64,000 nucleotides of DNA from Roseiarcus sp963730555 (GTDB taxonomy: Bacteria; Pseudomonadota; Alphaproteobacteria; Rhizobiales; Beijerinckiaceae), in NCBI GenBank assembly GCA_963730555.1, contig CAVSSS010000005.1, forward strand, positions 62,001-126,000, written 5' to 3'. The notes under the pieces were generated by a model. It was not told the origin of the DNA, did not search any database, and worked only from the letters and a program-made list of their open reading frames with translations. The translations under genes and the position numbers were made by a program. Shown here piece after piece: positions 56,210-64,000 of the stretch. Numbering within the stretch: the stretch's first letter is position 1; each line of letters opens with the position of its first letter.

Positions 56210-56748
56210 TGTTTGTTCTCCCTTCTGACAGCACTCCAGCAAGTGCGGGCCTCATGCCTTTACCTTAGGACTAATCACGGAAAATTTCTGATCTGTAAAT
56301 ATCGGTCCTCAAGTTTTAGCGAACTACACAGGCTGTTTAAACGAAATTGTCCACATATAGGCCGTACGTCCATCTGACCAGGTGCCGGACCTTGGGCATT
56401 ATTTGAACATACTGTCAATATTGTCGTGCCGTAAAGCTGCAGATTTGACTGCACACATTTGAGGACCGGCCGAGGCGCCGCACGCGCTGGGCGATGATCA
56501 ACTCGCCAGGACCATCGGGAGGGCGCGGCTCGTAGGTTCGAGATTACGCCGTAAGGCTAGCTGTTCAGTCGCCGTTGCATCAGCTATTAACGGCTCCCCA
56601 ATGGGTTTGAACGAGGAGCCCCTGCAGTTTTGCAGACCGAGTTCGATGACGTAGGCGAGAACCTCAGTCCGATTAACAGTTGCGAGAAACTTGCTGAATG
56701 GATGGTAGTCGATTTGGGAACGGAAGCTTTCATTCTGGACTTCATCAA
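56210..56748. other. Intergenic region between the secreted-protein gene and glycosyltransferases
   Basis: About 540 bases. The part next to 56209 is AT-rich and likely holds the promoter of the minus-strand gene. Near 56600-56700 the minus strand reads LATVNRTEVLAYVIELGLQ, similar to the last helix of LuxR-type HTH domains but without the rest of the domain. No complete gene is visible. Confidence 0.4.
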
Positions 56749-57960
56749 ATGAGACGCATTCTCCTCCTTTGTCCCGGCGGCCTGGAGCATGGCGGCGGCA
56801 TAGGGCGGCAGATGGGCTATTTCCTGTCCGCGCTGCCGCAAGCCGCCGAAACGCCGGCCTATTGCGTCATCGATACGCGGGGGCCGTGGTTCCTCGGAAG
56901 CGCGCGGTGGCGCATTCCCCTGTCCGCCCTCTACCTTATCGCTGCAGCGTTGCAGATCGCGTGGATGGGGATCGCCGGCCGGCCTAGCTTGATCCACGCC
57001 AACATCACCGGCCGAGGCAGCACCGTGCGCAAGCTGGTGCTGACGGCCGTCGCCCGCGCGGTGGCGGTGCCGTACGTTCTGCACGTCCACGACTATGATT
57101 ACGCGGCGGAAGTCCGCGCACGAGGCGGAGTGATGCGGCGTCTCGTGCGCGAGATGTTCGCCGCCGCTGAGCAAACCATTTTGTTGGGGACTGACGCGGA
57201 GCGCGCTCTGCGCGCTGCTCTCGCGCTGCCGGACGCGCGTATCCTGGTCCTGCCGAACGCTGTGCCAGATCCGAACCCCGCTGCGCGGGCGGACAGGGGC
57301 GTTTCTGCGGCGAACCCAATCCATCTAGTGTTCCTCGGCTATCTCAGCGCCCGCAAGGGCGTGCCGGAGCTGTTGGAGGCGTTGGCGAGCCCGGCGCTGG
57401 CTGCGCTGTCATGGCGCGCGACCCTCGCCGGCGGCGGTCCGGTGGATGAATTCCGCGTCAAGGCTGCCGCTCTCGGCCTCTCCGACCGGGTGATCTTTCC
57501 GGGTTGGATCGATCAGCCGGCGGCGAGCGCGCTATGCGCCGCAGCGGACATCCTCGTGCTGCCCTCGCATGCGGAGGGGCTTGCCATGTCGGTTCTGGAG
57601 GGCCTGGCGCACGGGCTGGCGGTGGTGGCGACGCCGGTCGGCGCGCACGCCGAGGTGATCGAACCCGACCGGTCCGGCCTGTTGACGCCGCCGGGGGACG
57701 TGGCAGCGCTCGTCGCCGCGATCGCCCGCGTGATCACCGATCAAGCGTTACGCGAACGTCTGCGCGCCGGCGGCCGCCAGCGCTTTCTTGAGCGTTTCGA
57801 CGTTCGCCCTTACGCGGCGCGGCTGGCGCGGCTGCACGCCGGGCTGCTCGAAGGTCGCGAAGTCGAGGCCGGCGTTGAAATCGCGGCTCGTCAGGATTGC
57901 GGCGATCGTCACGCGGGAATGGCAGAGCGGGGCGTTGACCCGCGTCCGCGCGGGCGTTGA
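56749..57960 (+). CDS. GT4-family glycosyltransferase
   Basis: About 403 residues from ATG 56749 (MRRILLLCPGGLEHGGGIGR). A glycine-rich N-terminal loop is followed by the second Rossmann domain with FLGYLSARKGVPELLEAL, FPGWIDQP and the nucleotide-sugar site LPSHAEGLAMSVLEGLAHGL, the E-x7-E type motif of GT4 retaining enzymes. It should transfer a sugar from an NDP-sugar onto a lipid-linked glycan at the cytoplasmic membrane face. The C-terminal 25 residues are basic and poorly conserved. It is the first of three GT4 genes on this strand. Confidence 0.85.
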   Translation: MRRILLLCPGGLEHGGGIGRQMGYFLSALPQAAETPAYCVIDTRGPWFLGSARWRIPLSALYLIAAALQIAWMGIAGRPSLIHANITGRGSTVRKLVLTAVARAVAVPYVLHVHDYDYAAEVRARGGVMRRLVREMFAAAEQTILLGTDAERALRAALALPDARILVLPNAVPDPNPAARADRGVSAANPIHLVFLGYLSARKGVPELLEALASPALAALSWRATLAGGGPVDEFRVKAAALGLSDRVIFPGWIDQPAASALCAAADILVLPSHAEGLAMSVLEGLAHGLAVVATPVGAHAEVIEPDRSGLLTPPGDVAALVAAIARVITDQALRERLRAGGRQRFLERFDVRPYAARLARLHAGLLEGREVEAGVEIAARQDCGDRHAGMAERGVDPRPRGR

Positions 57961-58112
57961 TTTTGAAGCCGGCGACAAGTTACGAGCCTTTGCCCGCATC
58001 CCGACACGTTTCGGTTCCGCGCCTGCCGACGCATCTGCGTGTCGGACTGTTAAGACGAAACTGCAAGATAACACGGCGCCGAGTTTGCGTTGGTGACAAA
58101 GGTTCCTGTTGA

Positions 58113-59339
58113 ATGAAGCTGCTGATCTCGGCCTACGCTTGCGCGCCCAATCGTGGTTCCGAGCACGGGTCCGCTTGGAATTGGACGTCCGAGGTGGCTC
58201 GGCTTGGCGAGGACGTCACGGTTCTTGTCTCTCCGGCCCATCGCGATGCGGTGCTGTCAGCTGCACAGCGAGACCCGGCGCTGCAACGGATTCGCTGGCT
58301 GTTCCCAGAGGTCGCTTTTTGGCCACTGCAACAAGGAAAAGAGCCCGTCTGGGAGCGGACTTACAATCTGCTATGGCAGCGCGAAGCGTTGCCGCTCGCC
58401 CAGGCGCTGCACCGAGAGCAGCCATTCGATCTTGTGCATCATCTTACCTGGGGAGGCGTGCGGGCGCCTACCTTTCTCGGAACGCTCGGCGCGCCGCTGA
58501 TCATCGGCCCAGTCGGTGGCGGTGAAACCTCTCCTGCCGGCTTGCGCGACCGGTTGCCATTGCGTGGCCGCGTTCTGGAAAGTGTGCGCGATTGGTCGAA
58601 TGCGACGATCGAACTGAACCCAATCGTCCGGCAGGGCCTACGCAGGGCCGCAGTGATTTTCGCCCGCACGGCCGACACCAAAAACCTGTTGAGCTCGCCA
58701 TTGCGCGCTAAGACATACGTGCAGATGGAATTGGGCGTGACGCCGGCGCAGATCGGCGCCCCCCGCCCCGTGCGTCAGGCGCCTCGCAAGCTGCTCTACG
58801 CGGGACGCCTCCTCTACTGGAAAGGCCTGCACATCGCCATCGAAGCAATGGCTCAGCTCGTCGAGAACCTGCCCGATGTGCAGCTGACGATCGTCGGGAA
58901 CGGCCCAGAAGAGGCCAGGTTGAAATCTGAAATCGCGCAACGGAACCTCAGCGCGAAGATCACGTTCGTGTCCTGGATGCCGCAAGAGCAGTTCCTACGA
59001 CTCTACGATACCCATGACCTTTTTGTCTTCCCCAGTCTGCACGACAGCACGGGATGGGTGGTTCTGGAGTCCTTCTGCAAAGGACTGCCAGTCGCTTGCC
59101 TCAATCTCGGCGGGCCGAAGGACATCGTCACACCGCAGTCCGGTATCATCATCGATACGGCGGGTCTTGACACATCGGGCGTAGCCATGCGGTTGGCCGA
59201 AGAACTGCACGCGCTTCTTACCGATCCTGAGCGGCTTGCTGCGCTATCGGCGGGGGCCGTCGAGAGGGCAGGCGAGTTTCTTCTGCGCGATCAGGTGCAG
59301 CGCCTTTATGCGCAGGCAAGGGAACACCTTCGGGTCTGA
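58113..59339 (+). CDS. GT4-family glycosyltransferase
   Basis: The 408-residue protein begins MKLLISAYACAPNRGSEHGS, the opening of a recognisable GT4 subgroup. It has IIGPVGGGE, LLYAGRLLYWKGLHIAIEAM and FVFPSLHDSTGWVVLESFCK. The last contains the E-x7-E-like acceptor/donor motif. It probably adds a sugar in the same exopolysaccharide or O-chain as its neighbours. The ribosome-binding site is weak (AAAGG 14 bases upstream). Intact and co-oriented with the other glycosyltransferases. Confidence 0.85.
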   Translation: MKLLISAYACAPNRGSEHGSAWNWTSEVARLGEDVTVLVSPAHRDAVLSAAQRDPALQRIRWLFPEVAFWPLQQGKEPVWERTYNLLWQREALPLAQALHREQPFDLVHHLTWGGVRAPTFLGTLGAPLIIGPVGGGETSPAGLRDRLPLRGRVLESVRDWSNATIELNPIVRQGLRRAAVIFARTADTKNLLSSPLRAKTYVQMELGVTPAQIGAPRPVRQAPRKLLYAGRLLYWKGLHIAIEAMAQLVENLPDVQLTIVGNGPEEARLKSEIAQRNLSAKITFVSWMPQEQFLRLYDTHDLFVFPSLHDSTGWVVLESFCKGLPVACLNLGGPKDIVTPQSGIIIDTAGLDTSGVAMRLAEELHALLTDPERLAALSAGAVERAGEFLLRDQVQRLYAQAREHLRV

Positions 59340-59743
59340 TCTCGCGACACGGCGTGATGGTCGCCGTCTATCGAGTGGCAATCTTCGTGAAAACTCTGGA
59401 TAGCGCGCCACATTGATCAGGGCAATGCAACCAAAGTCAAAGACGTCATCGGGTTAGGGCTGAAGCACTTCCAAGTCGGCGCGCCCCGCAGCTTACTGCG
59501 CAGACGCCCGACTGCTCCTTGCGGGCCGGCGACGGAAATCGGCGCACGCTGCGATTTGCGCCCCCTGCTTGCCATGACCGTCTTCGAATTCCCAGCAACC
59601 GCGCGAACGATGGGACCAGCTTTTGTCCTTTGGGGAGAGCTACAGGAATCCCGGATCAATGGTTTTGAAACAAGCTTCGTTCAGCTATAATCAAATGGGA
59701 TTGGCGCGCTCTCTGCTTAGAGCTGGCGGCCGAGGAAAACTGC
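59340..59743. other. Intergenic stretch
   Basis: About 400 bases between two glycosyltransferases, with no credible coding frame and no terminator clear by eye. Its length suggests that the third glycosyltransferase has its own promoter or that a gene has been lost. Confidence 0.4.
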
Positions 59744-60862
59744 ATGCGAGTGGCTTTGATCGCCACGGCTTCGTTCGACTATTGCGTCGAATATGCCGAG
59801 ATGCTGACAGAGTTTTGCGAAGTCTTGCTCTGCGCCCCAGATAAAAGCGTTGCTGGTCGAGCCTTCATAGACCTGAGGGTAGAGATCGCGCCTTTTCACT
59901 GGCCGCGCCATAGATCACCGGCCAATCTCTTTCTAGTCGCCAAGCTGCTCACCCGGGTCAGGGCGTGGCGCCCCGATATTGTCCATTTTCTCGGCGAGAA
60001 CAATATCTGGCTGAATCTGCTGCCGCCGCTGATGGGGCGCATCCCGGTCGTAACTACCGTTCACGACATCGAATATCACCCCGGAGACACGGAATCTCGC
60101 CGCGTACCAAGAATTTTTATCGACCAATTCATCCGTAAGGCCGATGCTGTTATCGTCCATGGGGAGTCCCTTCGGTCGGCGGCTCTAGCAAAGCTGCCCG
60201 TGCGGTCCCGCCGTGTATTCGTCTTCCCCCATCCGCCCCTCACCTATTACCCGCGTCTCGCGGCGCGCAACAAACTTATGCGGGCCAAAGATGGATTTTT
60301 CCGCGTTCTCTTCTTCGGGCGGATTTACGAGTATAAGGGGTTGAAATATCTCCTGGAGGCCGTTCACTTGGCGCTACCTCGCCTCCCGTCCCTGCGCGTT
60401 ATCATTGCTGGGCGAGGCGACGACCTCGCAAAAGGAGGCTTGGCCATTCCCGCGACAGAAAATTTCGAGCTGCGCAACCGGTTCATCCCAGATCTGGAGC
60501 TTGCTCAGCTCCTGATCGACGCTGATGTCGTAGCGCTTCCCTATATCGAAGCCTCGCAAAGCGGCGTCCTGATGAATGCGCTTGCCTTCGGTCTCCCGGT
60601 GATTGCGACCGACGTCGGGGAAATCGCGGATGTCGTGCGGACGACTGGCGCGGGGAGGATCATCCCGCCGCGTGACAGCGTCGCACTCGCCGAGGCTCTG
60701 ATGGAGCTGGCCACCGATGAGCCGTTGCGGCAGGCTCTCGCGGAGAAAGCCGCCAATGCGCTTCAAGGTCTCTATTCCAGGACGGCCCTCGCAGCGCAGG
60801 CGAAAGACATTTATGAAACGATCCTCGCTGCCCATTCGACCACGGCTCGGCACCACAGCTGA
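59744..60862 (+). CDS. GT4-family glycosyltransferase
   Basis: The 372-residue protein (MRVALIATASFDYCVEYAEM) has TTVHDIEYHPGD, VLFFGRIYEYKGLKYLLEAV, ADVVALPYIEASQSGVLMNA and LAFGLPVIATDVGEIADVV. These are the second-domain and donor-binding blocks of GT4 enzymes; the usual glutamate in the P-x-x-E-S/G-x block is present as YIEASQSG. AAAACTG precedes the start, so the ribosome-binding site is weak. Likely works with the two preceding glycosyltransferases. Confidence 0.85.
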   Translation: MRVALIATASFDYCVEYAEMLTEFCEVLLCAPDKSVAGRAFIDLRVEIAPFHWPRHRSPANLFLVAKLLTRVRAWRPDIVHFLGENNIWLNLLPPLMGRIPVVTTVHDIEYHPGDTESRRVPRIFIDQFIRKADAVIVHGESLRSAALAKLPVRSRRVFVFPHPPLTYYPRLAARNKLMRAKDGFFRVLFFGRIYEYKGLKYLLEAVHLALPRLPSLRVIIAGRGDDLAKGGLAIPATENFELRNRFIPDLELAQLLIDADVVALPYIEASQSGVLMNALAFGLPVIATDVGEIADVVRTTGAGRIIPPRDSVALAEALMELATDEPLRQALAEKAANALQGLYSRTALAAQAKDIYETILAAHSTTARHHS

Positions 60863-61287
60863 AGTGCGAGAAATCGCGTCGACGTCCTGAGCCGGCCTGT
60901 TGCGAGGATTTCGAGGTTACGGAACTCGCCCCGCCTGGCTGGCGTTGCGTTGCTGAATACGTGGCGATGCTGATGCCTCGAGGGTTACGGCCGCTACGCC
61001 TCAACGTGATCGGTCCTTCCGTAGCGAAGGAGCGCGAGGACCGGGCCGCTCTGTTGCTGCTTTATCGCGTTCTTCATCGCGCCTGGCCTGAGCTGTGGCA
61101 TTGGCGCATCCCTGGCGTCTGGCGGGCGCGGCGAACCAGCATTCTTCGGAAACCACCTGCTTGCTATGGCCGAAAGGCTTATCACTGATCGTCTTTTGGG
61201 CAATGGCGTGAAGAAGGGAACGGCCGTATTGTTGACAGAACGGTTCTGGAGAAGGGGCTCAAAATTTTTACCTTTGCACGGAATGAG
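60863..61287. other. Intergenic stretch before the NRPS gene
   Basis: About 425 bases. A plus-strand frame at 60961-61188 (MAMLMPRGLRPLRLNVIGPS start) is Trp/Arg-rich and matches nothing I know; it may be a small gene or a remnant. No terminator or promoter is evident by eye. Confidence 0.35.
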
Positions 61288-63208
61288 ATGTCTGGCGAGG
61301 CGCCGAGCCGGTCCATTTGCTCGGTATTTGCCGACATCGCGGCCCGCTTTGCGGGCGCGCCGGCGCTCGTGTGCGAGGGCGCCCAGATTAGTTACACCGA
61401 CCTAGATCGTCTCTCGACACGAATTGCCTCTCAACTGCGACGCGCCGGCTTACGGCGCGGCCAGGTTGTTGGTCTTCTCGCGCGCCGGTCAATTGAAGCG
61501 ACCGCTGCAATCCTAGGAATATTGAAAGGCGGCGGCGCCTATCTCCCGCTGGATATTTCTTATCCTTCAGAGCTGTTGCGACATATCTGCAATGACAGTC
61601 GCCTAACCCTCACCCTTGTTGAGCAAGGGTTGTTGGGAAACGCCGAGATCTCAAATTTTTGGAGTGGCGAGACCCGGTATATTGGTCTTTCAGAGGGATT
61701 GGTCGGGCAGCAAACCGGCTCCGGGGCAGCAGGCGGCGAGGCCAAGCCAAAAGAGGCTCTAGGCGGCGACCCTGAGATCGGTGCGGATGATCTCGCTTAC
61801 GTCATGTACACCTCGGGTTCAACCGGGCGCCCGAAGGGAGTTTTGATACCGCACCGCGGCGTCGTTCGCCTCGTGTCGAACTGCAGTTTCGTCAATCTTG
61901 GCCCTGACGAGGTGATCCTTCATCTCGCCCCTCTGTCCTTCGACGCCTCCACTTTCGAGCTTTGGGGGGCGCTTCTCAACGGTGGAAAGCTGGTGATTGT
62001 TTCGGCCGCCCACCCCTCGCTCGACGATATCGCCGAAGCCATTCGCGTGAATGGCGTCACGACGCTCTGGCTGACGGCCGGCCTATTTCATCTCATAGTT
62101 GAGAACCGGATGGACGGGTTTCAGCCGTTGCGCCAGCTGATTGTGGGCGGCGACGTGCTGTCGCCCCCGCATGTCGCCAAGGCTCTCAATGCGCTGCCGC
62201 GCTGTCGCATCGTCAATGGCTACGGGCCTACCGAGAATACGACATTCACCTGCTGCTACACGATCCCACGAACTCCGCCGCCCTCGGGAGCAATTCCTAT
62301 CGGATCGGCCATTCAGGGCACGACCGTCTACGTGCTTGACGCTGACAGACGGCCGGTCCCGGTCGGCGAGGAAGGGGAGCTCTACGCCGGCGGCGCGGGC
62401 GTCGCCTTGGGCTATTTGAACGAGCCGGAGCTTACCGCGGAGAAGTTCGTCGAGGACCCATTCGCCTCGCAAAGCGGCGCACGTCTCTATCGCACCGGCG
62501 ACCGCGTGCGTCAGAGGTCCGATGGAGTTGTCGAATTCCTTGGGCGCGTCGATCGTCAGATAAAGCTGAACGGCAAGCGTGTCGAACTGGACGCCATCGA
62601 GGCGCATCTTCGCTCCGAGGCGACTGTCCGAGACGCGGCTGTCATCGTCCGCACAAACTCCGCCGGCCGGCGGTCCATGGTTGCGTTTGTCACGCCTGGG
62701 GACCTCGACCCTCACGTTCTCCGGCGATCCCTTCGCGCGCAATTGCCCGATTTCATGATTCCCGCCTCGATCACGGTCCTGGAGTCGTTGCCGTTGTCGC
62801 CGAACGGGAAAGTGGACCGCGCGCGACTCGCCGCCCTCGATCCTGCTCCGCAGTCGGCAACCGCCCCCGCCTTGTCACGGCCGAACGAGTTCAACGCAAA
62901 GCCAGCTTCGGGACATCGTCGCCAATGCTCTTGGGCGCGATGGCGTCGGACTCGAGGATAATTTCTTCGATCTCGGCGCCTCGTCTTTAGACCTTATTCG
63001 AATTCATGCGAAAATCGTTGAGGCGTTCGGACCCGTTCTGACCGCCGTCGATTTGTTCGGCCATCCAAATGTCAAAGCAGCCGCCGGAAGGATCGATGGC
63101 GGCGTCGACGGCGCGACGGCGTTTATTTCGACCGCCGAACGCGCGAGCAAGCGCTCCGCCGCTTTGCGGCGCGCGCAGCTCACTGCCGGAAGATCGGCGA
63201 CGGCATGA
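61288..63208 (+). CDS. NRPS adenylation-carrier loading module, valine-type code, one frameshift
   Basis: Residues 1-530 form an adenylation domain with core motifs YTSGSTGRPKG (A3), FDASTFELWG (A4), NGYGPTE (A5), YRTGD (A7), GRVDRQIKLNGKRVELD (A8) and NGKVDR (A10). Aligning to GrsA by eye gives specificity residues D-A-F-W-I-G-G-T-F-K, the classical Val(1) signature. Near 62890 the frame shifts by one, and a carrier domain follows (QLRDIVANALGRDG, DNFFDLGASSLDLIRIH, with the phosphopantetheine Ser) to TGA 63206. There is no condensation domain, so this is a starter module. The stop overlaps the PKS start (ATGA). The indel may be real or an error. Confidence 0.8.
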
Positions 63209-64000
63209 GCGCGACGAACGAAACCGAAGGCCGTATCGCCATCGTCGGCATGTCCGGGCGATTCCCGGGGGCGCAGGACATTGCGACGTTCTGGCGAAAT
63301 CTGCGTAACGGAGTCGAAAGCGTCACTTTCTTTACCGACGACCAGCTCGAAGACGGCGTCGAGGCTTCGACGCGGGCGTTGGCCAGTTATGTCAAGGCCC
63401 GCCCGGTGCTCCCCGACGTCGACCAATTCGACGCGGAATTTTTTGACATGCGCGATCGAGAAGCGGCGCTGACCGACCCTCAGCATCGCGTCTTTCTTGA
63501 GTGCGCATGGGAGGCGCTTGAGGACGGCGGTTACGATCCCGCAGCCTATCGAGGCGCAATCGGTGTATTCGCCGGTTGCAGCATGAACACGTACTTTCTG
63601 AACAACGTCTGCCGCGATCGCAAGGCCATCGAGGACTTCACCGATACGTTTCAGGTCGGCGACTATCCCGTCCTCATGGGCGCAGGGCGAGAATTCCTCG
63701 CTACCCGCGCGGCGTACAAGCTGGACTTGCGGGGCCCGGCTCTGACCATTCAGACGGCCTGCTCGACCTCGCTCGTCGCGGTCGCGCAAGCCTGCCAGAG
63801 CCTGCTCTTGTACCAGTCCGACATGGCCCTGGCAGGCGGCGCATCGATCTCGTTTCCGCAGCATCGCGGCTATCTGCATCAGGAAGGCGGCATGGTTTCG
63901 GCGGACGGTCATTGCCGGCCGTTCGACGCGTCCGCCAGCGGCACGATCTTCGGTAGCGGCGCGGGCGTTGTCCTCCTGAAGCGGCTGGAGGACGCGATCG
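63205..64000 (+). CDS. Type I polyketide synthase, ketosynthase domain (runs off the window)
   Basis: From ATG 63205, overlapping the NRPS stop by four bases, 265 codons remain open to the window end. The sequence is a beta-ketoacyl synthase: RIAIVGMSGRFPGAQDIATF opening, ALTDPQHRVFLECAWEALED, and the active-site cysteine in TIQTACSTSLVAVAQACQS, followed by DGHCRPFDASASGTIFGSGA. The catalytic histidines lie beyond the window. It should extend the valyl starter loaded by the preceding module, making a hybrid NRPS-PKS line. The missing part would show whether an AT domain is present. Confidence 0.9.
   Translation, partial: MSATNETEGRIAIVGMSGRFPGAQDIATFWRNLRNGVESVTFFTDDQLEDGVEASTRALASYVKARPVLPDVDQFDAEFFDMRDREAALTDPQHRVFLECAWEALEDGGYDPAAYRGAIGVFAGCSMNTYFLNNVCRDRKAIEDFTDTFQVGDYPVLMGAGREFLATRAAYKLDLRGPALTIQTACSTSLVAVAQACQSLLLYQSDMALAGGASISFPQHRGYLHQEGGMVSADGHCRPFDASASGTIFGSGAGVVLLKRLEDAI

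Noticed and set aside
56600..56710. LuxR-type HTH gene on the minus strand
   Set aside because: Only about 20 residues (LATVNRTEVLAYVIELGL) look like the last helix; no start and no remaining domain.

Overview
The window is GC-rich DNA that most resembles an alphaproteobacterium of the order Hyphomicrobiales (Rhizobiales). The signs are the LipA and ribosomal protein S1 sequences, a Tat-exported OpgG/OpgD-type glucan protein, paralogous class III nucleotidyl cyclases with TolB-like/TPR tails, a LigD-like ligase stub and Rhizobiales-style small hypothetical proteins. No rRNA gene is present, so genus cannot be set from the sequence alone.

Layout. 0-2.6 kb: the start of an exported protein, an adenylation-only ATP-dependent ligase, an orphan LuxR-type HTH and small hypotheticals. 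2.6-9 kb: two same-strand nucleotidyl cyclase paralogs, one intact and one frameshifted, with a complete group II intron and its maturase between them. 9.2-12 kb: a long IS630-like transposase gene split by an IS30 element. 12.4-22 kb: the most conserved block, with tRNA-Lys, lipA, an AhpD-like protein, rpsA, a flavoprotein monooxygenase, an OpgG/D-type protein, an outer-membrane protein and tRNA-Phe.

22.1-25.8 kb: a 3.7-kb island bounded by an exact 50-bp duplication of the 3' half of tRNA-Phe. It carries a SIR2-like protein, a phage-type protein and a SLATT-type two-TM protein, and no integrase. This is the best candidate here for an undescribed (anti-phage) system. 25.8-30.2 kb: a transposon graveyard (IS66 remnant, IS3, IS630, IS5/IS427) in which the last two sit end to end on CTAG sites.

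30.2-42.2 kb: a CDP-archaeol-synthase-like membrane protein, a metallophosphoesterase, a broken OmpW-like gene, and a cyclic-di-GMP block with one PAS/GAF/HD-GYP phosphodiesterase divergent from two tandem membrane GGDEF-EAL proteins. 42.2-50.3 kb: decayed DNA, comprising a recD2 fragment interrupted by an IS630 element, a sugar-type ABC transport operon with many frameshifts, an intact GlcG-like protein and an IS5-type remnant. 50.4-64 kb: surface polysaccharide and secondary metabolism, with an O-antigen-ligase-like gene (frameshifted), a beta-helix/Ig-repeat secreted protein (frameshifted), three GT4 glycosyltransferases, a C-less NRPS loading module whose specificity residues read as valine, and the start of a type I PKS.

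Frameshifts are not spread evenly. About 18 kb of core-like or long single-copy genes read through intact, while mobile elements, the ABC operon and the Ig-repeat gene contain many. That favours real decay in accessory DNA, although local assembly error cannot be excluded without reads.
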